Source: Salarias fasciatus (Eukaryota; Chordata; Actinopteri; Blenniiformes; Blenniidae). Taken from it: a stretch of DNA of 64,000 nt. Position numbers and translations under genes: made by a program. The stretch spans positions 2,546,411 to 2,610,410 of the forward strand of contig NW_021941230.1 of the NCBI RefSeq assembly GCF_902148845.1, written 5' to 3'. This document shows positions 31,743 through 42,680 of the stretch, in pieces; within the stretch, counting starts at the first letter, position 1, and each line of letters opens with the position of its first letter. The notes below the pieces were generated by a model. The model was not told the DNA's origin, searched no databases, and saw only the letters and a list, made by a program, of their open reading frames with translations.

Positions 31743-32690
31743 GCTCGTAGGATGTTCTGCTAAAATGTAAATGGGGAGATCAGCACTCACACATTAAACA
31801 TCAAACATCCTGATCATGATCTCAGCTCTCGGCTGGCAGCTGACCTCAATACCAAACTGTCCAGGTGGGAATAAAGTCCAACCTGTCTGTCAGGACAGGC
31901 CCAGCCCAGAGGACAATTGCTGGATTGATTATTTTTTCATTTCTTGGGGTGAGACGAGACACTCAGCTCATGAGACGAGACACGACATTGGGTTCACCAC
32001 CATGAGATCAGACCAGATTTCCACTTTACTTTTCAGAAAATTAAAATGACAAAATATATGACAAGAAAAACAGACTTTTTATGAAACAGTCACTGAACAA
32101 TAAAGGTGCATTTTGAAATGTTTTATAATTTGCATCCATGCATGGCCTCAGCATGAGCATGGACTTCTTTCCTCAAATGATATTTTATTTTTATTAAAGT
32201 GCAAACACGAGAAGTAAAACTGTAACCAAAGTCCTCCTCTATCAGTGCAGAGAGCACAGAGCTCCTGTTAGTCACGGTGTTCAGGACTATTCTCTGACAG
32301 TTCTTACATATTGTCCTTGTCTTGCCTGTCACTCGGTTGCCGTTCATTATTTCCACTGGGACCCAAAATGCTGCCACGAAAACTATTTAAAGGTTTTTGT
32401 GGCAAAAAAAAGCACAAAAAAGAGTTCATTGCTGAATCTAAATGGCTAAACATCCCAGTGGTGACATGCAAGAAGCGTCTCAGTAATGATAGGAAGAGTT
32501 TGATCACTGTAATAGTGAATGAAGGCTTTACTATTGATTATTGAGAAGAGTGTGAATCATTGTGGACATGACACTTTTTGTTAAATGTAGATAAAAACTC
32601 ACAATCTGTTTTTCCACCACAGCTTCTTGTAAATCATCTTATTAACTTTAGGAAGAAGTCTGTATCACTACTGGTCAATAAACGTAAGTC
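31232..32690. other. Intergenic with CA microsatellite
   Basis: No gene is recognised. A GAGACGAGACAC-rich stretch at 31950-31985 resembles a decayed repeat. Confidence 0.4.
31675..31741. repeat. (CA)n microsatellite
   Basis: About 65 bases of AC repeats. Confidence 0.95.
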
Positions 32691-32795
32691 AGTCAGACAA
32701 GGCTCCACTTTCTGAGCCATGGAGAACAGGAAAGCTGTCAGCTCTGTCTCAATCATAAATGAGTGGTATAGAAACTCCAAACCCTCTGCTGTCAG

Positions 32796-32867
32796 GCCTG
32801 GGTGGCTCAGATAGCAGAGCATCAGACTTTTATCCGAGGGTCCAGGGTTCAAATCCCTGTCCAGGTG
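32796..32867 (+). pseudogene. tRNA-Lys (TTT) pseudogene
   Basis: It starts GCCTGGGTGGCTCAG and ends TCCAGGT plus G. Compared with the copy at 38460, one base of the anticodon loop is missing and the D-arm is altered, so normal folding is unlikely. The T-arm is intact. Confidence 0.75.
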
Positions 32868-33382
32868 TAGCAAGGGGTGGTTTATGTATGGATCCATACA
32901 GCAGAGGGACACATTGCTGCTCTGTGTCAGTGGCCAAAACACACAAAATTTGCGACCTGGTGACATGCTGTGTTTTCTCCTGATGATGCCATTTTTCGAG
33001 AAGTCTCACAGGTTCTGTTGACATTGAGACCATCTTCCTCTGTGACTTCTTTGACTGCCATGAGCTGGATGTGATGTTCCTGACAGAGACGTGGCTGCTT
33101 GAAGGTGAACTGGCCTCCTGATGGAACTCTGTCCCCAGGACTGTGGCTTCTTCAGCTCTCCCAGCATGCCGTTGGGCTCACTTGGGGCCCGTTTCTGTCT
33201 TTATGGACTGTTTGAAGTGATTGAGGTCAAGTTGACCATCATTCAAGTCCTCATGACTCATGTTTTCATTTCCTTCAGTCAGGATGTGGTCATTGGATGA
33301 GCTCTGTCCAGGCTGTCAGGAGTCTGGATCACCTGCCTGATTCATGACCATCAGTCGAGTCTTTTTGCATCTTCAGTACGTG

Positions 33383-33454
33383 GGCTCGTTGGTCTAGGAG
33401 TATGATTCTCACTTAGGGTGTGAGAGGTCCCGGGTTCAATTCCCGGACGAGCCC
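33383..33454 (+). tRNA. tRNA-Pro (anticodon AGG)
   Basis: 72 bases start GGCTCGTTGGTCTAGGAG and end ACGAGCC plus C. The acceptor stem GGCTCGT/ACGAGCC is perfect, and so is the anticodon stem CTCAC/GTGAG around TTAGGGT. The T-arm GGTTCAATTCC is standard. This is the best preserved of four Pro-type copies in the window. A T-run follows at 33479. Confidence 0.9.
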
Positions 33455-33479
33455 TTTGTTGCTCTCTCCCACAAATGGT

Positions 33480-34050
33480 TTTTAGGTTTGTTTAGACAAA
33501 GTCTGTCCACCAGAGAAAAATAGTGTGACGAGTTTGATATACTCCAGTTAAAAGTGAGGGTAACGAGTGTGGAAACCCTCCTCAGATTCAGAGTGATGAT
33601 CTGGTTGGTGGAGGAGCGACCGGCCCCCAGTGACGTGGAGGGAAACCCCGTAGCGTCAGCACAGGTTCAGACTGCTGAACGAAGCCACACCTGGCTTTAC
33701 CAACGTGACACAGCTGCTGAAGGAGCTCCGGCTCCATGCTGCTCACTCAGAGGAGGAAGAACCAGATGTTGGACTCTGCAGGCCAGGGGCCTGGTTGATC
33801 ACACACTGTGGAGGATCCACACTAAAAGTCTACCAGCACCAAAAGCAGAAACAGCATCTGATTTATAAACCATGCAGCTCTTTCCCTTTATAAATCCAGT
33901 CCAGCTGGAAGGCTGTGCAGGTGGATTCACCTCATATCACCCTCCACACACACACTTTCTACCAGGAATGGTCACAGTACCTCAGGAAGGTTTGATCTCA
34001 ATAAGCTGCTGATCGCTGGAGTTTTACTCTCAATCATGGCAGAGACGACA
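33480..34050 (+). repeat. Local duplication block B downstream of tRNA-Pro, copy 1
   Basis: Nearly identical to 54830-55360. An open frame of 104 codons is shared by both copies, but the base differences mostly change residues, so coding is not supported. Confidence 0.8.
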
Positions 34051-34280
34051 AGGAAAAGGAATTTCAACAACTTCTACATTGACTTATTGAGGGAAATATG
34101 GTTTTTTTCAGAAATTCTTTATGCCAACAACAGAAGGATTTCCCCAACAGTTTCGCTGGCAGCAGTTCGATGCTCTATTTGGCTGGAAGGATCCTCTGAG
34201 AAGTTCAGAGCTCTTTGTTTGGAGATGGATTTTAACACTCAGCCTCGATTCATTTGCCTGATGATATTCGACATAAAGCT

Positions 34281-34352
34281 TGGAGATGCTGGGGATTGAA
34301 CCCAGGACCTCCTACATGCGAAGCAGGTGCTCTACCACTGAGCTACATCCCC
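34281..34352 (-). tRNA. tRNA-Ala (anticodon CGC)
   Basis: 72 bases on the minus strand. It has GGGGATGTAGCTCAGTGG, anticodon stem CCTGC/GTAGG around TTCGCAT, T-arm GGGTTCAATCC and CATCTCC plus A. All arms fold and the internal promoter boxes are standard. Confidence 0.9.
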
Positions 34353-34958
34353 TGTTTCCGATACCTTTTCTGCCAATTGTGACTGAAGTGAATCAGCTCA
34401 GTGAGTCCAGGAGGAAAACTCCTGAGAAGCCTGTTCCTCTCTCAGCAGGACAGTCTGGACTGTGGAGTGTGGCTGGTTGCTGGAGGTCAGTATTGATGGA
34501 AGTGGATCAATCCCTGGTCCAGGTCAGGTGGTTTCTGTTCATGGGGGTTTGATGGTTGATGGTCCAGCTGACAGCCTGCCTGCCTGAACAGAATCCTGAC
34601 AAAGTCAGGACTCCACGGGAAGCGTCTCCACTGGTTAGTGCCTGGTACCAGGTACTGGACCTGTGTGATATGAAACAAATTTTAGATCTCGATATTGCTC
34701 ATCTTATATCATGATAATCATGTTTATCCTGGCACAGAATTTGTATTAAAAAAAAAGGTTTTTTTTTTCTCGGGCTGTGTGTGTTTTATCTCGTGATGGG
34801 CAGATGAGGCTTCATGAAGCTTCATGAACCGCTGAGGATCCAGAGAGGATCAGGAAACTTTACAGGAATGGAATTGATAACTGATCTTCCTCCTCTGAAA
34901 GCACAGCTCAGTAATAAACGCAGACACAAAACGACCCCCACAAGCTTTTTCCCTTTTC
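34353..34958. other. Intergenic, no gene recognised
   Basis: The first ~170 bases resemble the flank of the other tRNA-Ala. Nothing else is identified. Confidence 0.4.
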
Positions 34959-35165
34959 TCAGTTGGAGGATTTCGCCATGCTGAACAGTGTTTTGCTCTG
35001 TGTTCTCCTGATATCCGACATGTCTGACACGGGGAAAGAGAAGGAGTCAGTTTCCTTCATGTTATCCATTTGTGGTTCAATCATTGGAAAAGCATGAAGC
35101 TCCTCTGAAGGTCCTGTTAGCACCACGGTGACGCCAACCACGGTGACCAGTTTCACTATTTTCAT
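34959..35165 (-). CDS. Possible small secreted peptide ORF (68 aa), unproven
   Basis: The minus-strand ORF starts MKIVKLVTVVGVTVVLTG. That is a short positive start followed by a hydrophobic stretch, like a secretory signal peptide with a plausible cleavage after ELHA. The remainder is acidic then basic, with an RR pair (SDIRRTQSKTLFS), and has no cysteines. The start resembles fish antimicrobial or hormone precursors, but no family is recognised. It could be the first exon of a longer gene or chance. Confidence 0.25.
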   Translation of the reverse strand: MKIVKLVTVVGVTVVLTGPSEELHAFPMIEPQMDNMKETDSFSFPVSDMSDIRRTQSKTLFSMAKSSN

Positions 35166-35335
35166 TCCAGCTTAAAAAGAAAAACAGTGAATGGAGGCCC
35201 AGGAACCTGGACGCCAGGGTGGACAAGATCCTCCACAGGAGACAAGACCTGAAGAGGAGGAGCCAGGAGGGGCGAGGAGGGGGTGAGGAGAGGCAGCAGG
35301 GAGTCAGAAAGGAGAGAGATGGATAGACTTGGGTA

Positions 35336-35590
35336 GTTAGTTACTTTATTTGATGTAGTTAGATTTTGGTAGGTAGATAGTTTTTTTTAGGTAGCTAGAT
35401 TGTGATAGGTAGTTAGTTTTTTTCATGTAGTTAGATTTTAGTTGGTAGATAGACTTTGATAAGTAGTTAGTTTTTTTAAGGTGGTTAGATTTTGATAGGT
35501 AGTTAGTTTATTTTAGATCGTTAGACTTTAGTAGGTAGTTAGTTTTTTTAATGTAGTTAGATTTTGTTAGGTTGCTAGATCGATAGATAA
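35336..35590. repeat. Degenerate minisatellite, TAGTTAG/TTTTTT type
   Basis: Repeats of about 35-45 bases built on GTAGTTAGATTTTGATAGG and T-runs, ending in a short GATA run. Confidence 0.8.
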
Positions 35591-35799
35591 ATAGATAAAT
35601 AGACTTTGGCAGATAGATATATAGAAAGATAGGGGCTGACATCCTGAAGAGAGAGACAGATTTAATAAGCATCTCAGCTTCGCCCTTCACTGCTTAAATC
35701 CTTGTTTCACTCAAAACTTATGAATAAATTCATTCATGTCAAAGAATCCTACTGACTGAGTATCAATGGTGACCGAATTAGTGATCAAGTGTTATGCTT

Positions 35800-36237
35800 T
35801 CAGAGAAACATCTGTTCATTGATCATTGAAGTCAAACCGTTCCAGCACTTTCTCCAGAAACACCAGCTGACTCTGGAAAGCCTTCTCTGCATCCGGCCTG
35901 TTGGGTGGTGTGTGCTTCTCCTGATGTGACCCTGTGTTTGACCCTTCATGACCCCAGTCTGATCCTCAGTGATGAACTCTGAGAGGCAGTGTTCCATTCC
36001 TTTAGAGATCAGAGATGGAAATAGTTTGTAGTCTACATTTAATCTAGAAATTGGGCAATATGATTCACAGCGTTCTTTGCCCTTGCCGACAGTGAAGACT
36101 GATTTCACAGCTGAGGACTCCAGCAGTCCCTCAGCCAGATCTTCTTTCAACATTTCATACCAGTCATTAGGAAAGCTGTCAGTCCCAGGACAGTTAGCTC
36201 TGTCAGGACCGTCGGGGAACCCAAAAGCAGACTCCAC
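35800..36237 (-). pseudogene. L1/Tx1-like LINE reverse transcriptase fragment
   Basis: The minus strand encodes FPNDWYEMLKEDLAEGLLES, GKGKERCESYCPISRLNVDY (the NYRPIS block), KLFPSLISKGMEH and EDQTGVMKGQTQGHIRR. These match the early palm region of L1-type RT. About 146 codons remain, with no catalytic YADD block. Confidence 0.75.
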
Positions 36238-36239
36238 CA

Positions 36240-37747
36240 GGAGGATCTGGTTAACAGGGTTTAATTAGAGCCAAAGCCACAGAATCACAGGAACAAACCA
36301 GGAGGTAGAGGCCGATCCAGAACAGAGTTCCTGAATAAGGAAGCAGGAGAACAGGAAGACAAATCCAGAGGAGGGTCAAAACAACGAGCAGAGTCCGAAA
36401 AACCAGAGAAATATAAACGGCAGAAACACAGGAACACTGACAGCCAAGCAGCAGAGGCAGGTGTCGGTTTATTTGGAGTGAAATCCTCCTTAAAACAGTT
36501 ATCTTTCTAAACAGTACATTTTGACTGTACAACAGTAATGTTTTGACTTTATTTTGAATGAAATCTTCCCGTAGAATAATAAACCTAAATCATCCTTTAA
36601 AACGGTAAATCATGTAGGATACTTGTCTTGAACAGAGCAGGGGACTCTGTCCATGAAGAGAACGGTTCTCACAGTGCTGTTCGGCTCTTCCACTTGGTCT
36701 GGATAGGGGGCGCTAAAGCGCGGTGCTCAGGGTGGGGTCCTGACAGTGCCGTCTCCGGCGCTGCAGACACATATCATTGCCGGTGTGTGGAACCATTCCG
36801 GACCGCAGCCGCACCGTGGCTTCTGGGAGCCGCCACATTAATTTCATGACTACTGATTAGCTGCAGCATCCAGACCGGAGCCGGACAAGAGCAGGACTGA
36901 AGCCAGACCGGAGCCGGGAGACGGACCGGAGCCGGACTGGAACCAGTGTGAGCCCGGTGTAATGTTCAGGGTTTGTTACAAAACATGATCAGCAGGACTA
37001 AGCAATCCATGTATTTAATGTATTTTAGCCAAAATACAGTCTCAGGTCAGTTACTTGACCAGTAAGCAGCAGTAACATGTTAATAATGTGGAGTGAGCTG
37101 TACTTTATTGACACCGTGTGTTGGATCTCCAAAAGCAGCGTTATTGGACAGCAGGTTTCATGATGTGATGAGGAGGAATGAAGCTTTTCAGCCTTCAGAT
37201 GCTGAGTTTAGGTTTCTGGACAGTTGAAGCAGGAAGGAAACGTCCAGTTTCTCCTCAGCATCGTCAGGAAGCTTCTCCACACTGATCTCTGGGAAACAAA
37301 GCTGAAACTGGCTTTTCAGCAGCTTTGCTGGTTACCTTATCTTCTGAAGAGCTCTGTGCTTCCAGCTTCTTAGAAAACATGAACTGGAACCAGGAGAACT
37401 ACTCCAATGCAGAAAAAGCCCCGTTTAGGTCAGATGAACTAAAGTCCAAATAGCTTCTCATGCCATCTGAACAACTTAGGTTTCAAATTGTTTTATATTT
37501 CTGCATTTTGTTTTTGTTTCGGAGCTCCTTGCGGTTATGTAATCACCAGCGGCGGCGGCGAGCTGGGTCACCAACATGTAACGAGCATCCTGTTATCATG
37601 ACTCGGCTGCTTCCACGTCGTCCGGAGATTGAATCTCCTCCTGCTGCTGCGTTTCTTAGAAACTGGCATCTGGCATGGCTGCCGGACATGACCGGGACGG
37701 GAAGGCTCAGAGAGCAAGAGAGAGAGAAAAAGAGAAAGATAAAGAGA
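36240..37747. other. Intergenic, no gene recognised
   Basis: At 36195-36746 the ends CTGTCAGGAC and GTCCTGACAG are inverted and may bound a small transposon, but this is not secure. Around 37540-37740 the sequence is CpG-rich. No coding exon is supported. Confidence 0.3.
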
Positions 37748-37772
37748 GGGGGGGGGGGGGGGGGGGGGGGGG
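37748..37772. repeat. Poly-G tract
   Basis: About 25 consecutive G. It abuts the end of a decayed LINE fragment. Confidence 0.9.
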
Positions 37773-38421
37773 TAGCACGGTGTTCTGATATCTGCGCCAG
37801 TCATCTTTTAAAATTTGAAAAGAAACGTGCAGCTTGTCCCTCTTCCACCCGCGCTCAGCTCTGCGACACTCCCTCCGAGCTGCCGAGTTCTCTCCCTGAA
37901 CCAGGCCTCAGGTTTGGCTTTGGGCTGCCTGGTTTTTAATGGAGCCACTGAGTCCAGGATTGTTTGGCAGGAGGAGTGGAACCACGAACTGAGCTCCTCT
38001 GGACCCGTGAGATCAGGGGAACACAGAGCTGGTGGAAGGCAGCAGAGAAGAGAGCAGCGGTGGAAGGGTTAAAGGTCCGACAGCGCCGAGCAGGGACGCA
38101 GCTTTTAACTGGTGCACAGATCAACCAGACTTCAAATACCACAGGCAGATGGTCGGAGAAAACACTGTCGCATATCTACGGATTTTTAACAGAAAAACCA
38201 TCACAGAGAACAAGACCGAGTGTGTGTCCCCGTTCGTGTGTGGGACCAGACACACACTGAACCAGACGGAGAGAGTCAGTGAGTGTTAAGAAGTCCTTTA
38301 CCAGAGGTTTATCAGGGCAGCAGACATGAATGTTGAAGTCCCCAAGAATAAGGACGTGATCACAAAGCTCCAGTTTCTCAGCCACGGTGGACAGGAAAGC
38401 TGTTCGCTCTGTCTCACTCAT
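37773..38421 (-). pseudogene. LINE fragment: endonuclease domain and linker, decayed
   Basis: The minus strand encodes LCDHVLILGDFNIHVCCPDKP, PTHERGHTL and LVLCDGFSV of an L2/Rex-type endonuclease. It continues in other frames to CRRAERGWKRDKLHVS. Frames change repeatedly. Its first bases are shared with duplication block A. Confidence 0.7.
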
Positions 38422-38459
38422 AAGTGAGTGCTATACAGACACAAAAGACCCATTTTCAG

Positions 38460-38532
38460 GCCTGGGTAGCTCAGATGGTAGAGCATCAGACTTTTATTCT
38501 GAGGGTCCAGGGTTCAAGTCCCTGTCCAGGTG
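38460..38532 (+). tRNA. tRNA-Lys (anticodon TTT)
   Basis: 73 bases start GCCTGGGTAGCTCAGATGG and end TCCAGGT plus G. The anticodon stem TCAGA/TCTGA encloses CTTTTAT, and the T-arm GGTTCAAGTCC is standard. The first acceptor pair is a G-T wobble. It folds well and is probably functional. Confidence 0.85.
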
Positions 38533-38949
38533 CTACAAGGGAGGAATGTTGAGAGGATCCCTGTTCAAACCAATTCTACTTGCAGATGGCCTTGAAGTGT
38601 GAGAAGTCTCTGAGGTTCTGCTGATTAGGAGAGAGTCTTTCTTGATGACTTCTTTGACTCCCATGAGCTGAATGTGATTTTCCTCACAGAGATGTGGCTA
38701 CGAAAAGGTGAACTGGTCCCCTGCTGGAACTCTGTTCCCAGGACTGTGGCTTCTTCAGCTCTCCCAGCATGCCGTGGGACTCATTAACGGCCTGTTTACA
38801 TCCTGGAGGACTGTTTGAAGTGGTTAAGGTCAAACTGACCATCACTCAAGTCATCATGACTTATGTTTTCATTTCCTGTCAGGATGTCGTCATTTTATGA
38901 GCACTGTCCAGGCTGTCAGGAGTCTGGATCACCCGCCTGATTCAGTGTG

Positions 38950-39441
38950 ATGAACATGTGGGCTCGTTGGTCTTGGAGTATGATTCTCACTTCGGGTGTG
39001 AGAGGTCCTGGGTTCAGTTCGCAGGGGAGACCTCAGAGTTAAGGTGGAGAAGCTTCTCTGACTTTGTGTTGGAGGTTTGTCTGATCTCATGTTCATGACC
39101 AGCAGCAGCATTTCCACTGTCAACAAGGAGACGGAGCCTGAGAGCTCTCACAAAGTTCCACCTTGGAGCAGTTTCTAAAAAGTAGTGTTTTCAGTGTCTC
39201 CAGCACTGTTGTGGTGTAAACAGACACCAGAACACAGTGAGAGTTTAGTGTTTCCTCTTGAAGCCTCTGCAGTGTAAACGGCCTTATTTTCAGGCAGCAG
39301 ACCAAAACAGTGTTGTCAGACAGAAGAGCTGGAGGACATGGTTCCTGGAGAGAAGCAGAGCTGAGTCCTCCAGTGGTTTCATTTAGGATGTGAGGGACTC
39401 AGCAGCACAGCGGCCAGCAGGACTCATGGCTGAGTGACGCT
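38950..39441 (+). repeat. Local duplication block C, uninterrupted copy
   Basis: It matches 52580-53851, except that the latter carries an insertion at 52803-53547. It begins in the tRNA-Pro-like sequence and ends at GAGTGACGCT. Confidence 0.8.
38961..39032 (+). pseudogene. tRNA-Pro (CGG-like) pseudogene
   Basis: The 5' half GGCTCGTTGGTCTTGGAG and an anticodon stem around TTCGGGT are kept. The 3' acceptor strand (GGGAGACCT) no longer pairs with GGCTCGT and the T-arm is damaged. Confidence 0.75.
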
Positions 39442-40270
39442 TCCCCTCCCTCCTGGGTCAGGGTTCTCTGCTCATGTTCTGTGTGAAGCAGGAGGTTCAG
39501 GCTGGCCACGGATTGGACGGAGGCTGATGGGACTGTCTATAAGGGGAAGACCAATCCAAGGCCGGGGCTCCACTTCTTTCTCTGGCTCCCAGCTGAACTC
39601 AGGCAGTGTGAAAATTCTGCTCTGGATGTTTTTTCTCAAAATGAGGATAAATGACATCATTGCATGAAAAGCCAGATATTAGGGTCTGTATATCGTTGTA
39701 AACGTGCCTTGTCTGCGACAATGTATGTGCGTCTCCAGGTTCTGCACTTCTCCTTTGCCTGTGGCATTAATTGTTGGTAAGGTGCTCTCTTGTGTGGAGG
39801 AGAGGGAGGGGTGAGGGGACGGGGGGCGGGTGGAGCAGGGAAGCGGGGAATACACACCACGCCGGAGAGGTGTGAAAAACTGATTAGCACTCCGCCAGCC
39901 TGTCCAGCTTCATTCTGAACACCCATTGGATGGAAAGACACAGGGTAACAAAAAACCCTGTGTCCTGATTAGTTAAGAGATCTGTCGTTATTGGTCAACT
40001 TCGGCTCATGAATTATCTGAATTCGAAACCCGCCCCCTCATCCCGCCACCCCCCTCCCCACGCTCATTCCCCTCCCCCCCCCCGACCCCCCTCCAGTCAT
40101 CACCAATAAAAAATAATATGAACCATGTAAATTACGTACAATTATTTCACCTTCATACTTGCCATTAAACAATGAGCCATCCTACAGATCATGAGAATGT
40201 ATTCAGAGAGACAAAATGTTGCAGACATGTTGAAAAAGAAGAGCTTTTATTAAGCTGAACAAACTCAAGA
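39442..40270. other. Intergenic, no gene recognised
   Basis: A C-rich stretch lies at 40030-40095. No coding region or named repeat is recognised. Confidence 0.4.
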
Positions 40271-40420
40271 TTCGGAGATCAATACCAGTCAGTGCTTCAC
40301 AGCTGGAACAGAAAAATAAAGTCTTAGGGACCAGCAATAGTATTCTAACCACATCGTATACAAAACACACAATGTAATGAATTCAATTAAAATATCTTAC
40401 TCTCTGTCTTCTCTGACGAC

Positions 40421-41630
40421 CATAGGTGAAAGTAAGCCGGAACGCACCGGAACGCCGTGCCGGTAAGAAATATACTGGCCTCTTCTACAGGAACGCTCCG
40501 GAAAGCCTCTGAAAAGCAACTTTCACTCATGCATACAAAGCGAGCCCTTTCTTTTTTCAAGCAAATTTTACCAGAATAAGTGTAAAATTGATGAATACAT
40601 AAAACTCATCTCCAGACTACATCTTCTGTGACGTGTTGAACAAGGTTAATGTGCCTGACGAGCACTGGAGTACTCGCTTACCGTGATATGTTGCAGCTTG
40701 TCGCGGCAGTCACTCGCTGTAGCGTAACGTTAATCCAATGTCCACTGTTGTGTGTTTTTTGCAGACAACAGGGTCGTCATTTTTGCAAAATAAACAACAT
40801 AAAACCACAAGTAATAAATTGTGAGGGTTCACGCGTCGTAAAATATTCTCCATCTCTCTGTCATGCGAGCAGCATCACTCCTTCCGCAAACAAGCACACG
40901 TGGAAGTGAGGTAAACTCAATGCGTTCTTTTCATTGGATGGCTGGTTGCCTAGGTGATGTAAGGACCTCTTCCCCCGTCCCCGTCTCAAGAGACAACCAG
41001 GACAGGTCAAAAATGCAAAGAAAAATAAAAAAAAAACAGTTAACTAAAAACAACATTTATTATATATATATTATACATACTGTTTGGTGCCGCAAGGCAT
41101 CATGGGAGGGGATTGTTCGGGCCGTTTCAAGATGTATTTTGTGTTAAAATGTGTTAAAATGTACTTCGTTTTGTTATAGATGTGTTACGTTATTGTTTTT
41201 CTATGTGTTGATGCCGTTTTTCCGGTCTTTTCATGTTAAGTTTCATTTACATTATGTTGGACCAACAGTTACAGGGGTCGGTGTGAGAGTGACCCGGCCT
41301 CTGTGCCGACATTTTTTGATGTGAGCGACATACTCCCAGTATACATTAGTTGTAACAACAACAAAAGCTTTAGTTGAGCTGAAGGGCAGCAGTCCTCACT
41401 GATTGTTGCCTCTGTCGTGAAGAGGTCGCCGTCACAATATGTATTATATTTAAACATTCAAAATAATATTTGAACAATTAAAAAACAAACATCATGCTTT
41501 CAAGGATGTCAAAAAGAGCAGGCTTTATCAATATCTGTTTTGTACGATGCTCGCACGCTTTGTGCACAAACTAAAACATTTTTTTGAGTTTCACAGTTCC
41601 TGCAAGAATCTTATCTTACTTTCACCACTG
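40421..41630. mobile_element. hAT-type non-autonomous element with exact 8-bp target duplication
   Basis: Length is 1,210 bases. Inverted ends are CATAGGTGAAAGTAAG and reverse-complement CAGTGGTGAAAGTAAG. It is flanked by CTGACGAC at 40413-40420 and 41631-41638. The right arm of the palindrome shows the empty site with a single copy of this octamer. Confidence 0.9.
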
Positions 41631-41776
41631 CTGACGACTCCGTGCAGCAGACTTCATGGCGTCCTTCTGATCTGCCCTGTCCTGTTGGCTGAGGCGGAAG
41701 CTCCTCCGTAGAGTTTCAAAATATGTTTTACAGGCAGCTGTAAATGGCAAAACGAAGATGTTAGAACCCTTTTTTT

Positions 41777-41778
<2 letters not shown>

Positions 41779-41810
<32 letters not shown>
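41779..41810. repeat. Poly-G tract
   Basis: About 32 G in a row. The equivalent of the right arm (51373-51395) is a shorter interrupted C-run, so this tract expanded after the arms separated. Confidence 0.9.
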
Positions 41811-42540
41811 CGATCTAAACCCATTTTAAACTGGCTACTTACATAAAATTACGTCTGAGTTCACATCCTGAAAATCTGGACTTGCGATGATGGTTTTCAC
41901 CAAATATATAGTCACGGCCCTCATTGTGTCGTGAGCCCAGTCTGTGAAAACAGATCAGAACTTTCATTCTCCACTCAAAGCAGAATCTTACAGTTGTATA
42001 AATCATTTTCAAAAAGTCTCACCCTTGCTCCGGTTCGTAAAGCAAGACGTTTCCTTCCGAGTTGTGAAGCCTACAAACGGTTTCTTAAAAGTACGAGAGA
42101 GAAAAAGGCATGTCTGTGAGCAAAGATGGAGGACTACATGATATCACTACTTAACGTTGCCATTTGATATCATTGCAGTAAAAATCATTAAAAACATCCT
42201 TCAAATTGGTTCATTCTTTCCGCAATTTTCGGACTGTGGGCTCATCTTTTACGCTTCACCACTTGCCCGCAGGAGCAGCTGTTTAGTTTGGCTTCCAGGC
42301 CGTCTATTCGCTCCTGCAGCCTGAGCTCCGATGCTGCCACAGTCGTTTCCAGCTTCTCCTCCAGCTTTGCCTCAGTCTGTGAGACCTGACGAGACGGCCC
42401 GCTGATAAAGATCCAAATGTTTTTCAGTCTCTGTCGCGGGACTGACCGGAACAAAATCAGCCCGTCCCGGCCGAGTTTGTGGCGAGTCGAATGGAAGATA
42501 ACGCGCAGCCATTGCAGGAACACTTTCCAAAATGATTTGT

Positions 42541-42680
42541 TTATCTGCGTTTCGCGCGGTTAAGAAGTCTCGCGAGGCTACCATGTGATCCTGACTTCGC
42601 ATGTGATTGGACGGACCATAGGGACGGACACTGCAACGTAATGACGTAAGCAACGCAGAATATCAAGAAGTAAACAAACA
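42541..42680. promoter_or_regulatory. Putative bidirectional promoter of CACTA-like element, left copy
   Basis: It lies between two divergent genes. It holds TCTCGCGAGG at 42568-42577, an inverted CCAAT box (GATTGG, about 42605) and a CRE-like TGACGTAA at 42642-42649. These motifs are typical of bidirectional CpG promoters. Activity is inferred. Confidence 0.45.

Larger units (their letters stand above)
32690..33480 (+). repeat. Local duplication block A (tRNA-Lys plus tRNA-Pro), copy 1
   Basis: It matches 38380-39040 over most of its length, including both tRNA-related segments and the sequence between them (for example TCTTCAGCTCTCCCAGCATG). Confidence 0.75.
38380..39040 (+). repeat. Local duplication block A, copy 2
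   Basis: Counterpart of 32690-33480, with the same order of tRNA-Lys, spacer and tRNA-Pro-like sequence. Confidence 0.75.
40290..42540 (-). pseudogene. CACTA-like element second gene, left copy
   Basis: Minus-strand fragments are a coiled-coil (SQTEAKLEEKLETTVAASEL, RIDGLEAKLNSCSCGQ; 42242-42523) and, further down, a FETLRRSF block (41640-41740). It is interrupted by a hAT insertion and a poly-G run and truncated at 40275. Function is not recognised; accessory proteins of this kind are known beside fish EnSpm transposases. Confidence 0.5.

Noticed and set aside
36195-36746. Possible small transposon with CTGTCAGGAC inverted ends
   Set aside because: Only about ten bases match at the ends, with no target duplication. 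This is too weak to call.
37460-37939. 159-codon plus frame across the poly-G tract
   Set aside because: It runs through a G homopolymer and antisense to a LINE fragment, with low-complexity sequence and no domain.
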